From the NCBI GenBank assembly GCA_964415605.1, contig CAYQBA010000127.1, positions 1 to 13,977 on the forward strand: 13,977 nucleotides of DNA, written 5' to 3'. This DNA comes from UCB3 sp964415605 (GTDB lineage Bacteria; Chloroflexota; Anaerolineae; Epilineales; Epilineaceae). Below the pieces are notes generated by a model. That model was not told the DNA's origin. It ran no database searches and was given only the letters and a program-made list of their open reading frames with translations. The translations under genes were made by a program, and so were the position numbers. Of the stretch, positions 8,101-13,977 are shown in pieces (within the stretch, counting starts at the first letter, position 1; each line of letters starts with the position of its first letter).

Positions 8101-9295
8101 GGACTACTACAACGGCAACCACAACCAGGCGGTCCTGGTCGAGCACACCTTGTGGCACGCCACGTACCCGTTCCAGGGCTTCGGCTACGACGGCACGCTG
8201 TTCTTCGACTTCCACCGGCAGTACCTCGACCGCTTCAACAGCTGGCGGGCCGAGTTCGGGTACCCGCCGGTCGGGATCTGGGACTCCGGCACGTCGATCC
8301 CGCGCGGCGTCGACATCGACCACCTGGCGCGCGGCGGCACCTACACGCCCCTGATGAAGCCGAGCTGGTTCACCATCGGCGGCGGCACGCCCGCGCGCGG
8401 AAACAACGGTCTGCCGTGCGACTCGCAGTCCGGACAGCGCCGCCTGCGCGACTTCCCGTCCAACCGGACGCTGCTCGGCTGCGCGGTGACGCATACGTGG
8501 CACAACGGCGTGCACACCGGCGTGGGCGGCGACATGCTGAACCCGCAATGGTCGCCGCGCGACCCGATCTTCTGGCGCTGGCACAACTTCGTCGACATCA
8601 TCTCGCAGGAGCGGATGTCGGTGTTCTTCGCCGCCGCCAACTTCGCGCGCGGCGCCGGCACGTTCGCGCCGGCCGCGCCGCACGGCCCGCAGCAGTTCGG
8701 CCAGCAGTACCCGCCGCACGCGACGTACCAGGTTCCGTTCCGGCTGTTCCGCTTCATGGACGAGCCGCTCGAGCGCTACACCGTGGTCTTCGATCAGTCC
8801 GTGACCGGCGTCAAGGCTGGCGACCTGACGGTCAACGGCGTGCCGGCGACCGCCGTCACGGGCAGCCGCGAGGGCCCCTACGTGTTCACCGGCTTCCCGG
8901 CGCCGCCGGCCGGCCCGGTCGAGGTCAAGCTGGCGCCGGGCGCCGTCAAGAACCTCTACAACGAGGCGTTCGAAGGCGACACCTGGCGCTATACCCGCGT
9001 GGATCCCGGCCTCGACGAGGACCGCGACACGCTCTCCAACGCCGACGAGGTCCACGTCTACCTGACGAACCCGCTCGACCGCGACAGCGACGACGACGGC
9101 CTGCCCGACGGCGACGAGGTCAAGCTGTACGGCACGCGCCCGCTGATGTGGGACAGCGACCGCGACAGCGCCAACGACCGCTGCGAGCTCGAGAAGGGCT
9201 CCGACCCGAACGACCCGGCGTCGTTCTCGCCGGGCTGCCCGGGCAAGCCGATCTTCATGTGCTGGGCCGGCAACGGCGAGGAGATCGACCAGTAG
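5198..9295 (+). CDS. Giant mosaic secreted protein with a type-3 copper (tyrosinase-like) domain
   Basis: The protein has 1365 residues from the ATG at 5198. An arginine-rich N-terminus and hydrophobic stretch (about residues 6-30) form a signal peptide or anchor. Domains, by inspection: SdrD/Cna-B-like at 252-349 (VGYVFDDRDGDG); a DRGC module at 357-455; an ASH-like domain at 462-570 (VEFGAVPVNG); a second DRGC module at 575-675; a second SdrD/Cna-B-like domain at 681-788 (VGYKFQDDNGNG); a proline-rich linker at 788-846; and a PKD/Ig-like region to about 955. A tyrosinase-like domain occupies about 975-1140, with FHRQYLDRF near His1006 and HNGVHTGVGGDM...SPRDPIFWRWHNFVD at 1102-1132. An Ig-like domain (about 1178-1265) and Asp-rich thrombospondin type-3-like repeats (about 1269-1345) follow. 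Type-3 copper enzymes oxidise phenols with O2, so an extracellular oxidase or oxygen-binding scaffold is possible, but activity is unproven because the first copper site is atypical. No sortase or PEP-CTERM tail is seen. Confidence 0.9.
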   Translation: MMHWGRRRSSIGGLVIVALAAAALLPGMDRPPRPAAARPADTPAGTVGALGGPAGAAAAQAEARGDSGRAISPGGWAGTGTARPGPSTLSVPSAAARVPWTPGAGARRAGDADQPAVLSLVTGMAAGCVRTEQSDPPALDCSIRAGDAFAESVRAFVEAPGLPQLPYVRLVLDGAQDGMTLRRLDAAGNETDSPLNAQGEINARFRYTPMAHPMAFGQMVEVDLVAVVNDGQEDLGAKAVVRLRLHVLSAQQSIVGYVFDDRDGDGARDVGEPGIAGWPVDLKDSQGRPRTAMPDGNGRFQFDVDATDLYHLAQTPPGGWTPTRPTSVDLKVDLSQGPSADVLFGYRRVETRPDVTATVQTDRGCREGGADPRYTIGEALRVQFAVSGLPEADVSLALSAPGRSTQMLVDRQRIPGGQPYAFDTTAGDAAGDGRLELRAYVPGQAAPAYTTACTYGVAPAANPTVDFSPGKVEFGAVPVNGAVQRGVTLRNIGQAPLYLNTLGIQGGSASPFGLYTPSVGNIAVPPGQSYTVNLQFRPTGAGSYQDFLVVRCNASNTPTVTIPLYGQTQDATPTYSGWIQSDRGCLQDQQDPLYFVGDSVQLQLRVDGPAGPQAYAQVEDIVPGGQPRLVYNRQVPLNQPVTLGGMKISPPVGDETVRLTAQIGSYILRDECSFRVAAGGTRVVGYKFQDDNGNGIWEGCPLTPWNPGSEPPIPGWGITLTGPQSYTATTDGNGRFEFVVSAPGTYYVTEETRSGWSATRPTTQSFTIGCYPGESLNPVLFGNRQTGCVPCPPPGGPTPTAWLPPTPASPTATPWLPPTPGTPGVPTPTIPAPPSATIPPPPPPPVCNVTIGPRPSSANVAELAQFTANVTGGGQQLSYQWSVSGEVIRDYRESTRQQWSVIAMQPADFQARTLGFYWKPEPNQRHPNNAGPQPRTVAVTVTTPNGTCADMLTLNVERNNTNINRQAEDYYNGNHNQAVLVEHTLWHATYPFQGFGYDGTLFFDFHRQYLDRFNSWRAEFGYPPVGIWDSGTSIPRGVDIDHLARGGTYTPLMKPSWFTIGGGTPARGNNGLPCDSQSGQRRLRDFPSNRTLLGCAVTHTWHNGVHTGVGGDMLNPQWSPRDPIFWRWHNFVDIISQERMSVFFAAANFARGAGTFAPAAPHGPQQFGQQYPPHATYQVPFRLFRFMDEPLERYTVVFDQSVTGVKAGDLTVNGVPATAVTGSREGPYVFTGFPAPPAGPVEVKLAPGAVKNLYNEAFEGDTWRYTRVDPGLDEDRDTLSNADEVHVYLTNPLDRDSDDDGLPDGDEVKLYGTRPLMWDSDRDSANDRCELEKGSDPNDPASFSPGCPGKPIFMCWAGNGEEIDQ

Positions 9296-9358
9296 CGGCC
9301 GCGGCGGGGCGTGGCGGCCGATCGGGCCGCCGCGTCGGCGCCGCGCTCGATGGATGCA

Positions 9359-9398
9359 CGACCGCCCCCCAAGGCCACGCGGCCTTGGGGGGCGGTCG
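9359..9398. terminator. Perfect 18-bp hairpin between convergent genes
   Basis: CGACCGCCCCCCAAGGCC (9359-9376) pairs perfectly with 9381-9398 around a 4-base ACGC loop. It sits 63 bases after the stop of the giant plus-strand gene and 83 bases beyond the stop of the minus-strand SPFH gene, so it can serve both directions. Neither side has a T tract, so termination would depend on the very stable stem or on another factor. Confidence 0.75.
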
Positions 9399-9481
9399 GA
9401 TGTCCGGGCGCGGGACTCGCGGCCGCGGCTGACGACGCGGACCGTCCCGCCGGGGCGCGCCGGTCGATACGCCGGCCGGGG

Positions 9482-10390
9482 TCACCCCCCGGGCGTGCTG
9501 CCCTCCGCCGACGGCACCATGAGCTGCGCCAGGAGCCCGGGCTCGCGCGGGATCAGCACCAGCCGCGCGCCGCTCGCGCTGACGCGCTGCGTCTCGAGCA
9601 CGGTGAACAGCGCGTTGGAGACGTCGGGGTCCCTCGCGATCGCGGCCAGCGCGTCGCCGACGATCTGCGGCCGGATCGCCGCCGCCTTGGCGAACTCCAC
9701 CGCCGCCTGCCGCTCGGCGCTGCTGGCGATGATGCTGACCTGGTTGGCCCCGTCCTGCTTGATCGCGCTGGTGACCTGGCGCAGGCGGTTGACCACCTTA
9801 CTCTCGATCTGCCGGATCATGTCGTGGTCGCGGAAGTGGACCTTGCGCACGTACACCGAGCCGAGCTTGTAGCCCCACTCGTGCGACTTCGGCGAGACCT
9901 CCTGCCGGACGGTGTGGCTCATGGCGTGCCGGTTGACCAACATGCCCGCCAGCGGCAGGTTGCTGAGGCAGCGCACCGCGGAGTTGCTGACGTTGGCGGC
10001 CAGCGAGCCGCGGGGGTCGGTGTTCTTGAACAGGTAGGCCACCGGGTCGCTGATGAACATCTCGTACCAGATCCCGATGCCCATCGGTGCGCCCTCCTCG
10101 GAGTTCACCGGCTGGCTGCGCAGGTACTGCTGGTCCAGCCGCATGTCGACCTCGTAGCGCGTGCCGAGCCAGTTGACGATCCCCGCCCGCCAGCTCAGCC
10201 GCGCCGGCAGGAAGTGCAGGCCCGGCTCGTCGAGGACCGCGAGGACCTTGCCGAAGAGGACGTACACGAAGCACTGGCGCTCGGGGACGATGGCGTACAA
10301 CCCCAGGAGCCGGACGATGCCGAAGACCACCGGCACCATGATCGCGCTGCCGATGAACGCCGCCACGAAACCGATCAAGAAGCTGCTCAT
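9482..10390 (-). CDS. SPFH/band-7 domain membrane protein (second of pair)
   Basis: The protein has 302 residues. The start ATG at 10390 overlaps the upstream SPFH gene's stop in an ATGA junction, which implies translational coupling. One N-terminal membrane helix (about residues 4-32, FLIGFVAAFIGSAIMVPVV) is followed by a band-7/SPFH region beginning VPERQCFVYVLFGKVLAVLDEPGLHF. The charged segment around HDMIRQIESKVVNRLRQVTSAIKQDG and an Ala/Glu-rich stretch (ERQAAVEFAKAAA) fit the helical, oligomer-forming tail of this family. SPFH proteins (HflK/HflC, stomatin and flotillin relatives) form ring or cage assemblies that organise membrane domains or control proteases. No ftsH or NfeD-like protease gene is adjacent, so I do not assign hflC. 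The family is clear; the exact subfamily is not. Confidence 0.88.
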   Translation of the reverse strand: MSSFLIGFVAAFIGSAIMVPVVFGIVRLLGLYAIVPERQCFVYVLFGKVLAVLDEPGLHFLPARLSWRAGIVNWLGTRYEVDMRLDQQYLRSQPVNSEEGAPMGIGIWYEMFISDPVAYLFKNTDPRGSLAANVSNSAVRCLSNLPLAGMLVNRHAMSHTVRQEVSPKSHEWGYKLGSVYVRKVHFRDHDMIRQIESKVVNRLRQVTSAIKQDGANQVSIIASSAERQAAVEFAKAAAIRPQIVGDALAAIARDPDVSNALFTVLETQRVSASGARLVLIPREPGLLAQLMVPSAEGSTPGG

Positions 10391-11385
10391 GCCCGGTCCT
10401 CCATCAGGATCGTGCCCGCCCTTTCGAAGAGCGCGAGCCGCACGTTGCGCAGGTAAGCCTTGAGCGCGCCCGGATCCGCCTGCTTGAGCGCCCGCAGCTG
10501 ATCGGCGAGCTTGACGAGCGGCTCGACCTCGGCCTGGGCCTTCAGCGTCTCGATCTCGACGGCGCGCTTGGACTGGACGATCTTCTGGTCCGCGGCGGCC
10601 TGTGCCAGGCTGATGTCGCTCGACACCTGGTTGTAGGCCGTGTTGATGGCCGCCAGCGCCGACTCGACCTCGGGCGGGGGGTCGATGCCCGTGATGAGCG
10701 AGGCGTCGAGCACCACGCCGTAGCGGGCGGCCGACGACAGGCATTCGCGGTCCATGTGCTCGTTGAGGTCGCGCAGGTTCTTGCGGATGTCGTTGATCGA
10801 GATGCCGGTGACGACCGTGGCATCGGGGGCCATGCCGCCGGCGACCGCCGCGGCCGCGTCCACCTCCGGCGCTTCGAAGTTCGAGATCCGCTCGCGGAGG
10901 ACGGCCACGAAGTAGCCCATGACGTGGGCGAGCGGATCCTTGACGCCGAAGATGTAGGCGTAGAGGTTCCGTTCGGAGACGCGGTAGCGGATCTGGCCGG
11001 TCAGGCCGGTGTTGAGCTGGTCTTTGGTGACCGCCTCGAGCACCGTGCCGCCCTGGTTGGCGGTCGGGACCTGGGGGTCCCACGCCATGTTGACGGTCTC
11101 GGTGGCGATGCTGACCTTGTGCACCTCCTCCCACGGCCACTTGAAATACGGCCCGCCGGGTGGGATCACCCGCACTTGCGGGTAGACGTAGCGCTCGCGG
11201 TGCGCCTCGGTCAGCGGCTCCGAGATCGGGTCGTCGAGCGTGGTCAGCGCGTCCAGGCGCTGCGCGCGGCCAAAGCTGGTCTTGACCGCGCGCTCGTTCT
11301 GGTCCACGGAGAAGAGGCCGGCCAGGAGGTATCGCGTGAGGAACCACGCGACGAAGCCCAGCACGGCGCCGAAGAGATAGCCCAT
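10387..11385 (-). CDS. SPFH/band-7 domain membrane protein (first of pair)
   Basis: The frame is open from ATG 11391, but AAGGAG at 11395-11400 is only 3 bases from that codon and 9 bases from the in-frame ATG at 11385, so I prefer 11385 (332 residues; 334 from 11391). An N-terminal membrane helix (MGYLFGAVLGFVAWFLTRYL) leads into VDQNERAVKTSFGRAQRL, a typical opening of HflK/stomatin-like SPFH domains. The middle contains GGPYFKWPWEEVHKV and a stretch with many charged residues. The C-terminal third (from about DISLAQAAADQKIVQSKR to LRALKQ) is Ala/Glu/Lys-rich and probably a long helix. It likely hetero-oligomerises with the protein encoded directly downstream, given the ATGA overlap. Upstream, a GC hairpin separates it from hsp20, so it may have its own promoter, but I could not find a convincing one. 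Confidence 0.9.
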   Translation of the reverse strand: MGYLFGAVLGFVAWFLTRYLLAGLFSVDQNERAVKTSFGRAQRLDALTTLDDPISEPLTEAHRERYVYPQVRVIPPGGPYFKWPWEEVHKVSIATETVNMAWDPQVPTANQGGTVLEAVTKDQLNTGLTGQIRYRVSERNLYAYIFGVKDPLAHVMGYFVAVLRERISNFEAPEVDAAAAVAGGMAPDATVVTGISINDIRKNLRDLNEHMDRECLSSAARYGVVLDASLITGIDPPPEVESALAAINTAYNQVSSDISLAQAAADQKIVQSKRAVEIETLKAQAEVEPLVKLADQLRALKQADPGALKAYLRNVRLALFERAGTILMEDRA

Positions 11386-11394
11386 GGGCATCCA

Positions 11395-11400
11395 CTCCTT
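11395..11400 (-). promoter_or_regulatory. Ribosome-binding site favouring the second ATG of the first SPFH gene
   Basis: On the minus strand, AAGGAG is followed by TGGATGCCCATG. The first ATG is 3 bases away, too close for efficient initiation; the second, two codons later, is at 9 bases. The start at 11385 is therefore favoured over 11391. Confidence 0.65.
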
Positions 11401-11578
11401 GTGCGTGGCGATGCCGGAGGCGTGAGGGCCGATACGGGGCGGCGCATCCGGCGGGTTCCGTCGGCATGTACGCCGGAAGGCGCCATCCGGTTGCCGGCCC
11501 GGACGGCGGGAGACCCCAGCGGCCGCAAGGGTGGCGCCGCCAGGGGCGCGGCGAAAAGGCGGGGACGCCGGCGGAGAC

Positions 11579-11627
11579 GGGCAGGGAGGGTGGGTGAGGG
11601 GGCGGCGATCCCGCGCCCTCCCTGCCC
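11579..11627 (-). terminator. GC-rich hairpin just after hsp20
   Basis: GGGCAGGGAGGG (11579-11590) and CCCTCCCTGCCC (11616-11627) are perfect 12-bp complements around a 25-base loop. It begins 8 bases beyond the hsp20 stop codon (11635-11637) on the minus strand. There is no T tract. It probably ends, or partly attenuates, the hsp20 transcript before the SPFH genes. Confidence 0.5.
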
Positions 11628-11634
11628 ACCACGA

Positions 11635-12144
11635 TCAGCCGATGGCGATCTTCTTGGCCTCGGCCTTGGGCGCCGCCGGCAGCGGCACGCTGACCTCGAG
11701 CACGCCGTCCTTGAACGATGCCTCGATCTTGTCGAGGTCCGCGCCGTCGGGCAGCGGCACCTGGCGGAAGAAGCTGCCGTAGCGGCGCTCCGCCCGGTAG
11801 TAGTGCTCTTCCCTGACCTCGCTCTCGTCGCGGCGCTCGCCCTTGATGATGAGCGCCCCGTTGGCGATCTCGACGTCGATGTCCTCCTTGCGCATGCCAG
11901 GCAAGTCGGCCTTCACGTGGAGCTTGTCGTCCTTGCTGAAGACGTCGATCTTCGGCGCCCAGCCGGCAGGCCCTTCGGCGCGCCGCGTCTTGCGCCCCCA
12001 GAGCCGCGGCAGCCGCGGCCACGACCGGTCGAACCACCGGTCCATCTCGTTCTCGAGCTCGTCCATGGCGGCCCAGGGATTGCGCCACTGGGTGAGGCCA
12101 CCTTCCTTGGTTTCGGGCTTGACCACGACGTTGCCGTTGTCCAT
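11635..12144 (-). CDS. Small heat-shock protein, Hsp20/alpha-crystallin family
   Basis: The protein has 169 residues, normal for this family. The ATG at 12144 is preceded by GGAGG at 12151-12155 with 6 bases between them. The N-terminal region contains WRNPWAAMDELENEMDRWFD, a common Hsp20 lead-in. The alpha-crystallin domain runs from about residue 62 (GWAPKIDVF) to 155, with DLPGMRKEDIDVEI (80-93) and the signature EASFKDGVLEVSVPLP (141-156). The C-terminus ends KKIAIG, giving the I-x-I motif that small heat-shock proteins use to assemble into oligomers. It acts as an ATP-independent holdase for unfolding cytoplasmic proteins. A perfect CIRCE operator was not found upstream; an imperfect dyad lies at 12202-12230. 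It is divergent from lgt. Confidence 0.95.
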   Translation of the reverse strand: MDNGNVVVKPETKEGGLTQWRNPWAAMDELENEMDRWFDRSWPRLPRLWGRKTRRAEGPAGWAPKIDVFSKDDKLHVKADLPGMRKEDIDVEIANGALIIKGERRDESEVREEHYYRAERRYGSFFRQVPLPDGADLDKIEASFKDGVLEVSVPLPAAPKAEAKKIAIG

Positions 12145-12201
12145 CGCTTGCCTCCATTCTGCGCGTCGCGTTGGCGTTCGTCGGTCGCCCCCGCGAAGCA
12201 C

Positions 12202-12230
12202 GGGATGCGCGGTATCGTTCGCGGCATCCC
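12202..12230. promoter_or_regulatory. Imperfect dyad in the hsp20 upstream region
   Basis: GGGATGC (12202-12208) and GCATCCC (12224-12230) are perfect 7-bp inverted arms around a 15-base centre that contains a further GCG...CGC pairing. It lies 57 bases upstream of the hsp20 ATG. It could be a repressor operator or a hairpin in the hsp20 leader. It does not match CIRCE. A TATCAT hexamer on the minus strand at 12268-12273 could be the associated -10 box, but I see no good -35 partner. Confidence 0.3.
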
Positions 12231-12350
12231 AACGCTTCCCGGGTGCGATCCCATGGTTCCTGCCGCAATGATAGGCCCATTGCTGCCGCTGTTCTTCAGC
12301 GAATCCACCGATGTGGGCATCAGCCGAACGGCGGATCCGCCCGGGCGGCA

Positions 12351-12379
12351 TTGACCGGTCCCAGGCCGGGCCATATAAT
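12351..12379 (+). promoter_or_regulatory. Near-consensus sigma-70-type promoter for lgt
   Basis: TTGACC (12351-12356) is followed after 17 bases by a perfect TATAAT (12374-12379). Transcription should start near 12386, giving a leader of about 33 bases before the lgt ATG at 12419. This is the strongest promoter match in the window and argues that lgt is transcribed independently of the divergent hsp20. Confidence 0.8.
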
Positions 12380-12418
12380 CGCGCCACCGATCCCGACAGA
12401 CTCGCCTGGAGAGCCCGA

Positions 12419-13282
12419 ATGCCGCTGCCGCCCAACCCCGAAGCGTTCGTCATCCCGTTCATCGACCGCCCGGTCTACTGGTACGGCCTCATGGTGACGC
12501 TCGGCACGCTGGCCGCCGCCTACGTGGCCGACCGCGAGGCGCGCCGCCATGGGCACAACCCGGACCACATCTGGAACGCCTTGATCCCCTGCATGATCCT
12601 CGGCCTCCTCGGCGCGCGGCTCTACCACGTGATCTCGTCGCCGGCGGGCGGGGGAACGAGCCTGTCGGGCTACCTCAAGGACCCGGTCTCGATCATCGCG
12701 TTCTGGAACGGCGGCCTGCGCGGCCTCGGCGTCTACGGCGCCGTCGTGGGCGGGATGCTCGGGCTGTGGCTGTACACGCGCTGGGCCAAGCTGTCGTTCC
12801 CGGAGTGGGCCGACATCTGCGCCGTCGGCATCCCGCTCGGCCAGGCGATCGGCCGCTGGGGCAACTGGTTCAACCAGGAGCTGTACGGCAACCCCACCAA
12901 GCTGCCGTGGGGCATCCCGATCGCCGCGGAGTATCGGCTGCCGCAGTTTGCCGCCGAGCCGGAGTCCACCCGCTTTCACCCGTCGTTCCTCTACGAGTCG
13001 CTGTGGAGCCTCCTGTCGTTCTTCGTGTTGAGCTTCATCGCCCACCGTTGGGATGACCGGCTGCGCCCCGGCGACGTCGTGCTCCTCTACTTGATCCTCT
13101 ACCCGATGGGCCGCTATCTGGTCGAGCTCCAGCGGCCCGACGCCTGGACCTGGGCGGGCATCCCGGTGGCGCAGATTGTCTCGGTTGTCTGCGTCGTCGC
13201 CGCCGCGCTTGCCCTGATCTGGCGGCACCGGTCCGGCCGCCCGGTGCCCGCCGCGGCCCCCGCGGCCGCCGTCGAGGACTGA
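12419..13282 (+). CDS. lgt: Prolipoprotein diacylglyceryl transferase
   Basis: The protein has 287 residues, a usual length for Lgt. It transfers diacylglyceryl from phosphatidylglycerol to the lipobox cysteine of prolipoproteins, the first step of lipoprotein maturation in the cytoplasmic membrane. Visible family features are PVYWYGLMVTLG near the start, FWNGGLRGLGVYGAVVGG (95-112), the signature GQAIGRWGNWFNQELYG (141-157), HPSFLYESLW (187-196) and GRYLVELQR (231-239). Arg146, Asn149, Arg232 and Glu236 correspond to residues known to matter in the E. coli enzyme. The His of the E. coli HGG motif is replaced here by a GLGVYG-type sequence, which I believe is common outside proteobacteria. 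The frame is open further upstream, but GGAGAG at 12408-12413 and the promoter at 12351-12379 place the start at 12419. Several membrane helices are evident. Confidence 0.95.
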   Translation: MPLPPNPEAFVIPFIDRPVYWYGLMVTLGTLAAAYVADREARRHGHNPDHIWNALIPCMILGLLGARLYHVISSPAGGGTSLSGYLKDPVSIIAFWNGGLRGLGVYGAVVGGMLGLWLYTRWAKLSFPEWADICAVGIPLGQAIGRWGNWFNQELYGNPTKLPWGIPIAAEYRLPQFAAEPESTRFHPSFLYESLWSLLSFFVLSFIAHRWDDRLRPGDVVLLYLILYPMGRYLVELQRPDAWTWAGIPVAQIVSVVCVVAAALALIWRHRSGRPVPAAAPAAAVED

Positions 13283-13292
13283 CGCACCGGCG

Positions 13293-13977
13293 TTGACGGA
13301 CGCGCTGGCCGCAGGGCGGCTGGCCGCCGCCATCGCGGCGGCCGTGATCGTCCCTGGCGCCGCCGCGCTGCGGCTGGCAGGCCACCCGAGCCGTGGCATC
13401 GAACGCGCGGCGCTGGCGGTGACGGCGAGCATCACGTTGTGGCCGCTGGCGCTGTTGTGGACGACAGCCCTGGGTCTGCGGTGGTCGGCCGGGGCATTCG
13501 CCACGGCCTTGGCGGTGCTGGCCATCGGGCTCGCGGTCGGTCCGGCGCACCGCGCCTTGCGCCGGCGCCAGCGCGCGACCTCATCCCCAGCCGCGGCCGT
13601 CCCCGAACCGCCGGACGGCCCTGCCGTTCGGCGCGCCGCCCCTTCCCCCGAGTCGTTGGCCGCGATCGCGATCCTCGGCCTCGCCGTGTGCCTGCGGGTC
13701 TGGCAGGCCCGCCAGCTTGTGGCGCCGGCGTGGGTCGACGGCCTGCACCACGCCCTGGTGACCCGGCTCATCGCCGACGCGGGCGCCGTGCCGGCGGGGT
13801 ACCGGCCCTACCTGGCGGTCGACGGCTTCTACTACCACTTCGGCTTCCACGCCCTGGCGGCCGCCGTGGGCTGGCTGGCGGACGCGCCCGCGCCGTGGGC
13901 GGTGCTGTGGACCGGCCAGGCGCTGAGCGCCGCCGCGGCGCTGACCACCTACGCCGCCGCGCGCCGCCTCGTCCGGC
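13293..13977 (+). CDS. Multi-pass membrane protein, possibly GT-C-type glycosyltransferase, C-terminus cut by window edge
   Basis: The frame is open from a TTG at 13293 to the right edge (228 codons). No ATG is available near the lgt stop (13280-13282); GAGGA at 13274-13278 is 14 bases from the TTG, so the start is uncertain and could be a GTG such as 13344. Hydrophobic helices are evident (LAAAIAAAVIVPGAAALRLA, ITLWPLALLWTTALGL, ATALAVLAIGLAV, LAAIAILGLAVCL), with a Pro/Ala-rich loop at about residues 90-120. A polar segment WVDGLHHALVTRLIADAG (Asp149, His152-153) followed by DGFYYHFGFHALAAAVGWL resembles the first large extracytoplasmic loop of GT-C-type glycosyltransferases, where an Asp is catalytic. 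That resemblance is weak and by eye. The gene lies 10 bases after lgt and is probably co-transcribed with it. Confidence 0.7.
   Translation, partial: MTDALAAGRLAAAIAAAVIVPGAAALRLAGHPSRGIERAALAVTASITLWPLALLWTTALGLRWSAGAFATALAVLAIGLAVGPAHRALRRRQRATSSPAAAVPEPPDGPAVRRAAPSPESLAAIAILGLAVCLRVWQARQLVAPAWVDGLHHALVTRLIADAGAVPAGYRPYLAVDGFYYHFGFHALAAAVGWLADAPAPWAVLWTGQALSAAAALTTYAAARRLVR

Noticed and set aside
7142..9055. 637-codon open frame antisense to the giant gene
   Set aside because: Arg/Gly/Val-rich shadow composition with no recognisable motif, opposite the copper-domain coding region.
6949..9432. 827-codon open frame overlapping the giant gene on the same strand
   Set aside because: Arg/Pro/Ala-rich shadow of the +1 frame; no start signal, and all recognisable domains are in the other frame.
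9482..12280. A single 932-codon frame that would fuse the second SPFH protein to a long N-terminal extension
   Set aside because: The extension is an Arg/Gly-rich shadow of the first SPFH gene and hsp20. The true start is the ATG at 10390 in the ATGA overlap, where SPFH-like sequence and the membrane helix begin.
12145..12300. CIRCE-type operator upstream of hsp20
   Set aside because: No TTAGCACTC-N9-GAGTGCTAA-like sequence was found; only the unrelated GGGATGC/GCATCCC dyad is present.
11635..12462. N-terminal extension of Hsp20 up to 12462
   Set aside because: It would run through the lgt promoter and past the lgt start; GGAGG at 12151-12155 marks the ATG at 12144, which gives a normal-length Hsp20.

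Overview
This is a very GC-rich, gene-dense bacterial window with codon usage typical of high-GC genomes. The best guess for the source is a Chloroflexota bacterium (Anaerolineae-like). The main clue is the Pro-Thr-rich linkers (PTPTDTPTPT type) followed by a V-Y-L-P-L motif in secreted proteins, a style I associate with that phylum. This is an inference from style, not from a marker gene.

Region 1 (1-9295) encodes three large exported proteins. On the minus strand, a truncated gene starts at 2530 and runs off the left edge. It encodes a signal-peptide protein built from at least two copies of a long beta-rich unit. Divergent from it, behind a good sigma-70-type promoter, is a plus-strand gene (2947-4905) with an N-terminal VWA-like domain that has lost its metal site, a DUF11-like domain, a PT linker and a canonical VWA domain. 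Next is a giant gene (5198-9295) whose product combines SdrD/Cna-B-like, ASH-like and other beta domains in a mirror-symmetric order. A proline-rich linker follows, then an apparent type-3 copper (tyrosinase/hemocyanin-like) domain, an Ig-like domain and thrombospondin type-3-like calcium repeats. A perfect 18-bp hairpin closes this block and separates it from the convergent genes.

Region 2 (9482-12144, minus strand) holds envelope and proteostasis genes: a small heat-shock protein (Hsp20), then a GC hairpin, then two SPFH/band-7 membrane proteins coupled by an ATGA overlap.

Region 3 (12351-13977, plus strand) has a near-consensus promoter driving lgt (prolipoprotein diacylglyceryl transferase). 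A multi-pass membrane protein follows, possibly a GT-C-type glycosyltransferase, and is cut by the right edge.

The common theme is the cell envelope: secreted multidomain proteins, membrane microdomain proteins, lipoprotein maturation and a polytopic membrane enzyme. No tRNA, rRNA, CRISPR array, transposase or integrase was seen. The most unusual item is the copper-oxidase-like domain embedded in the mosaic surface protein.
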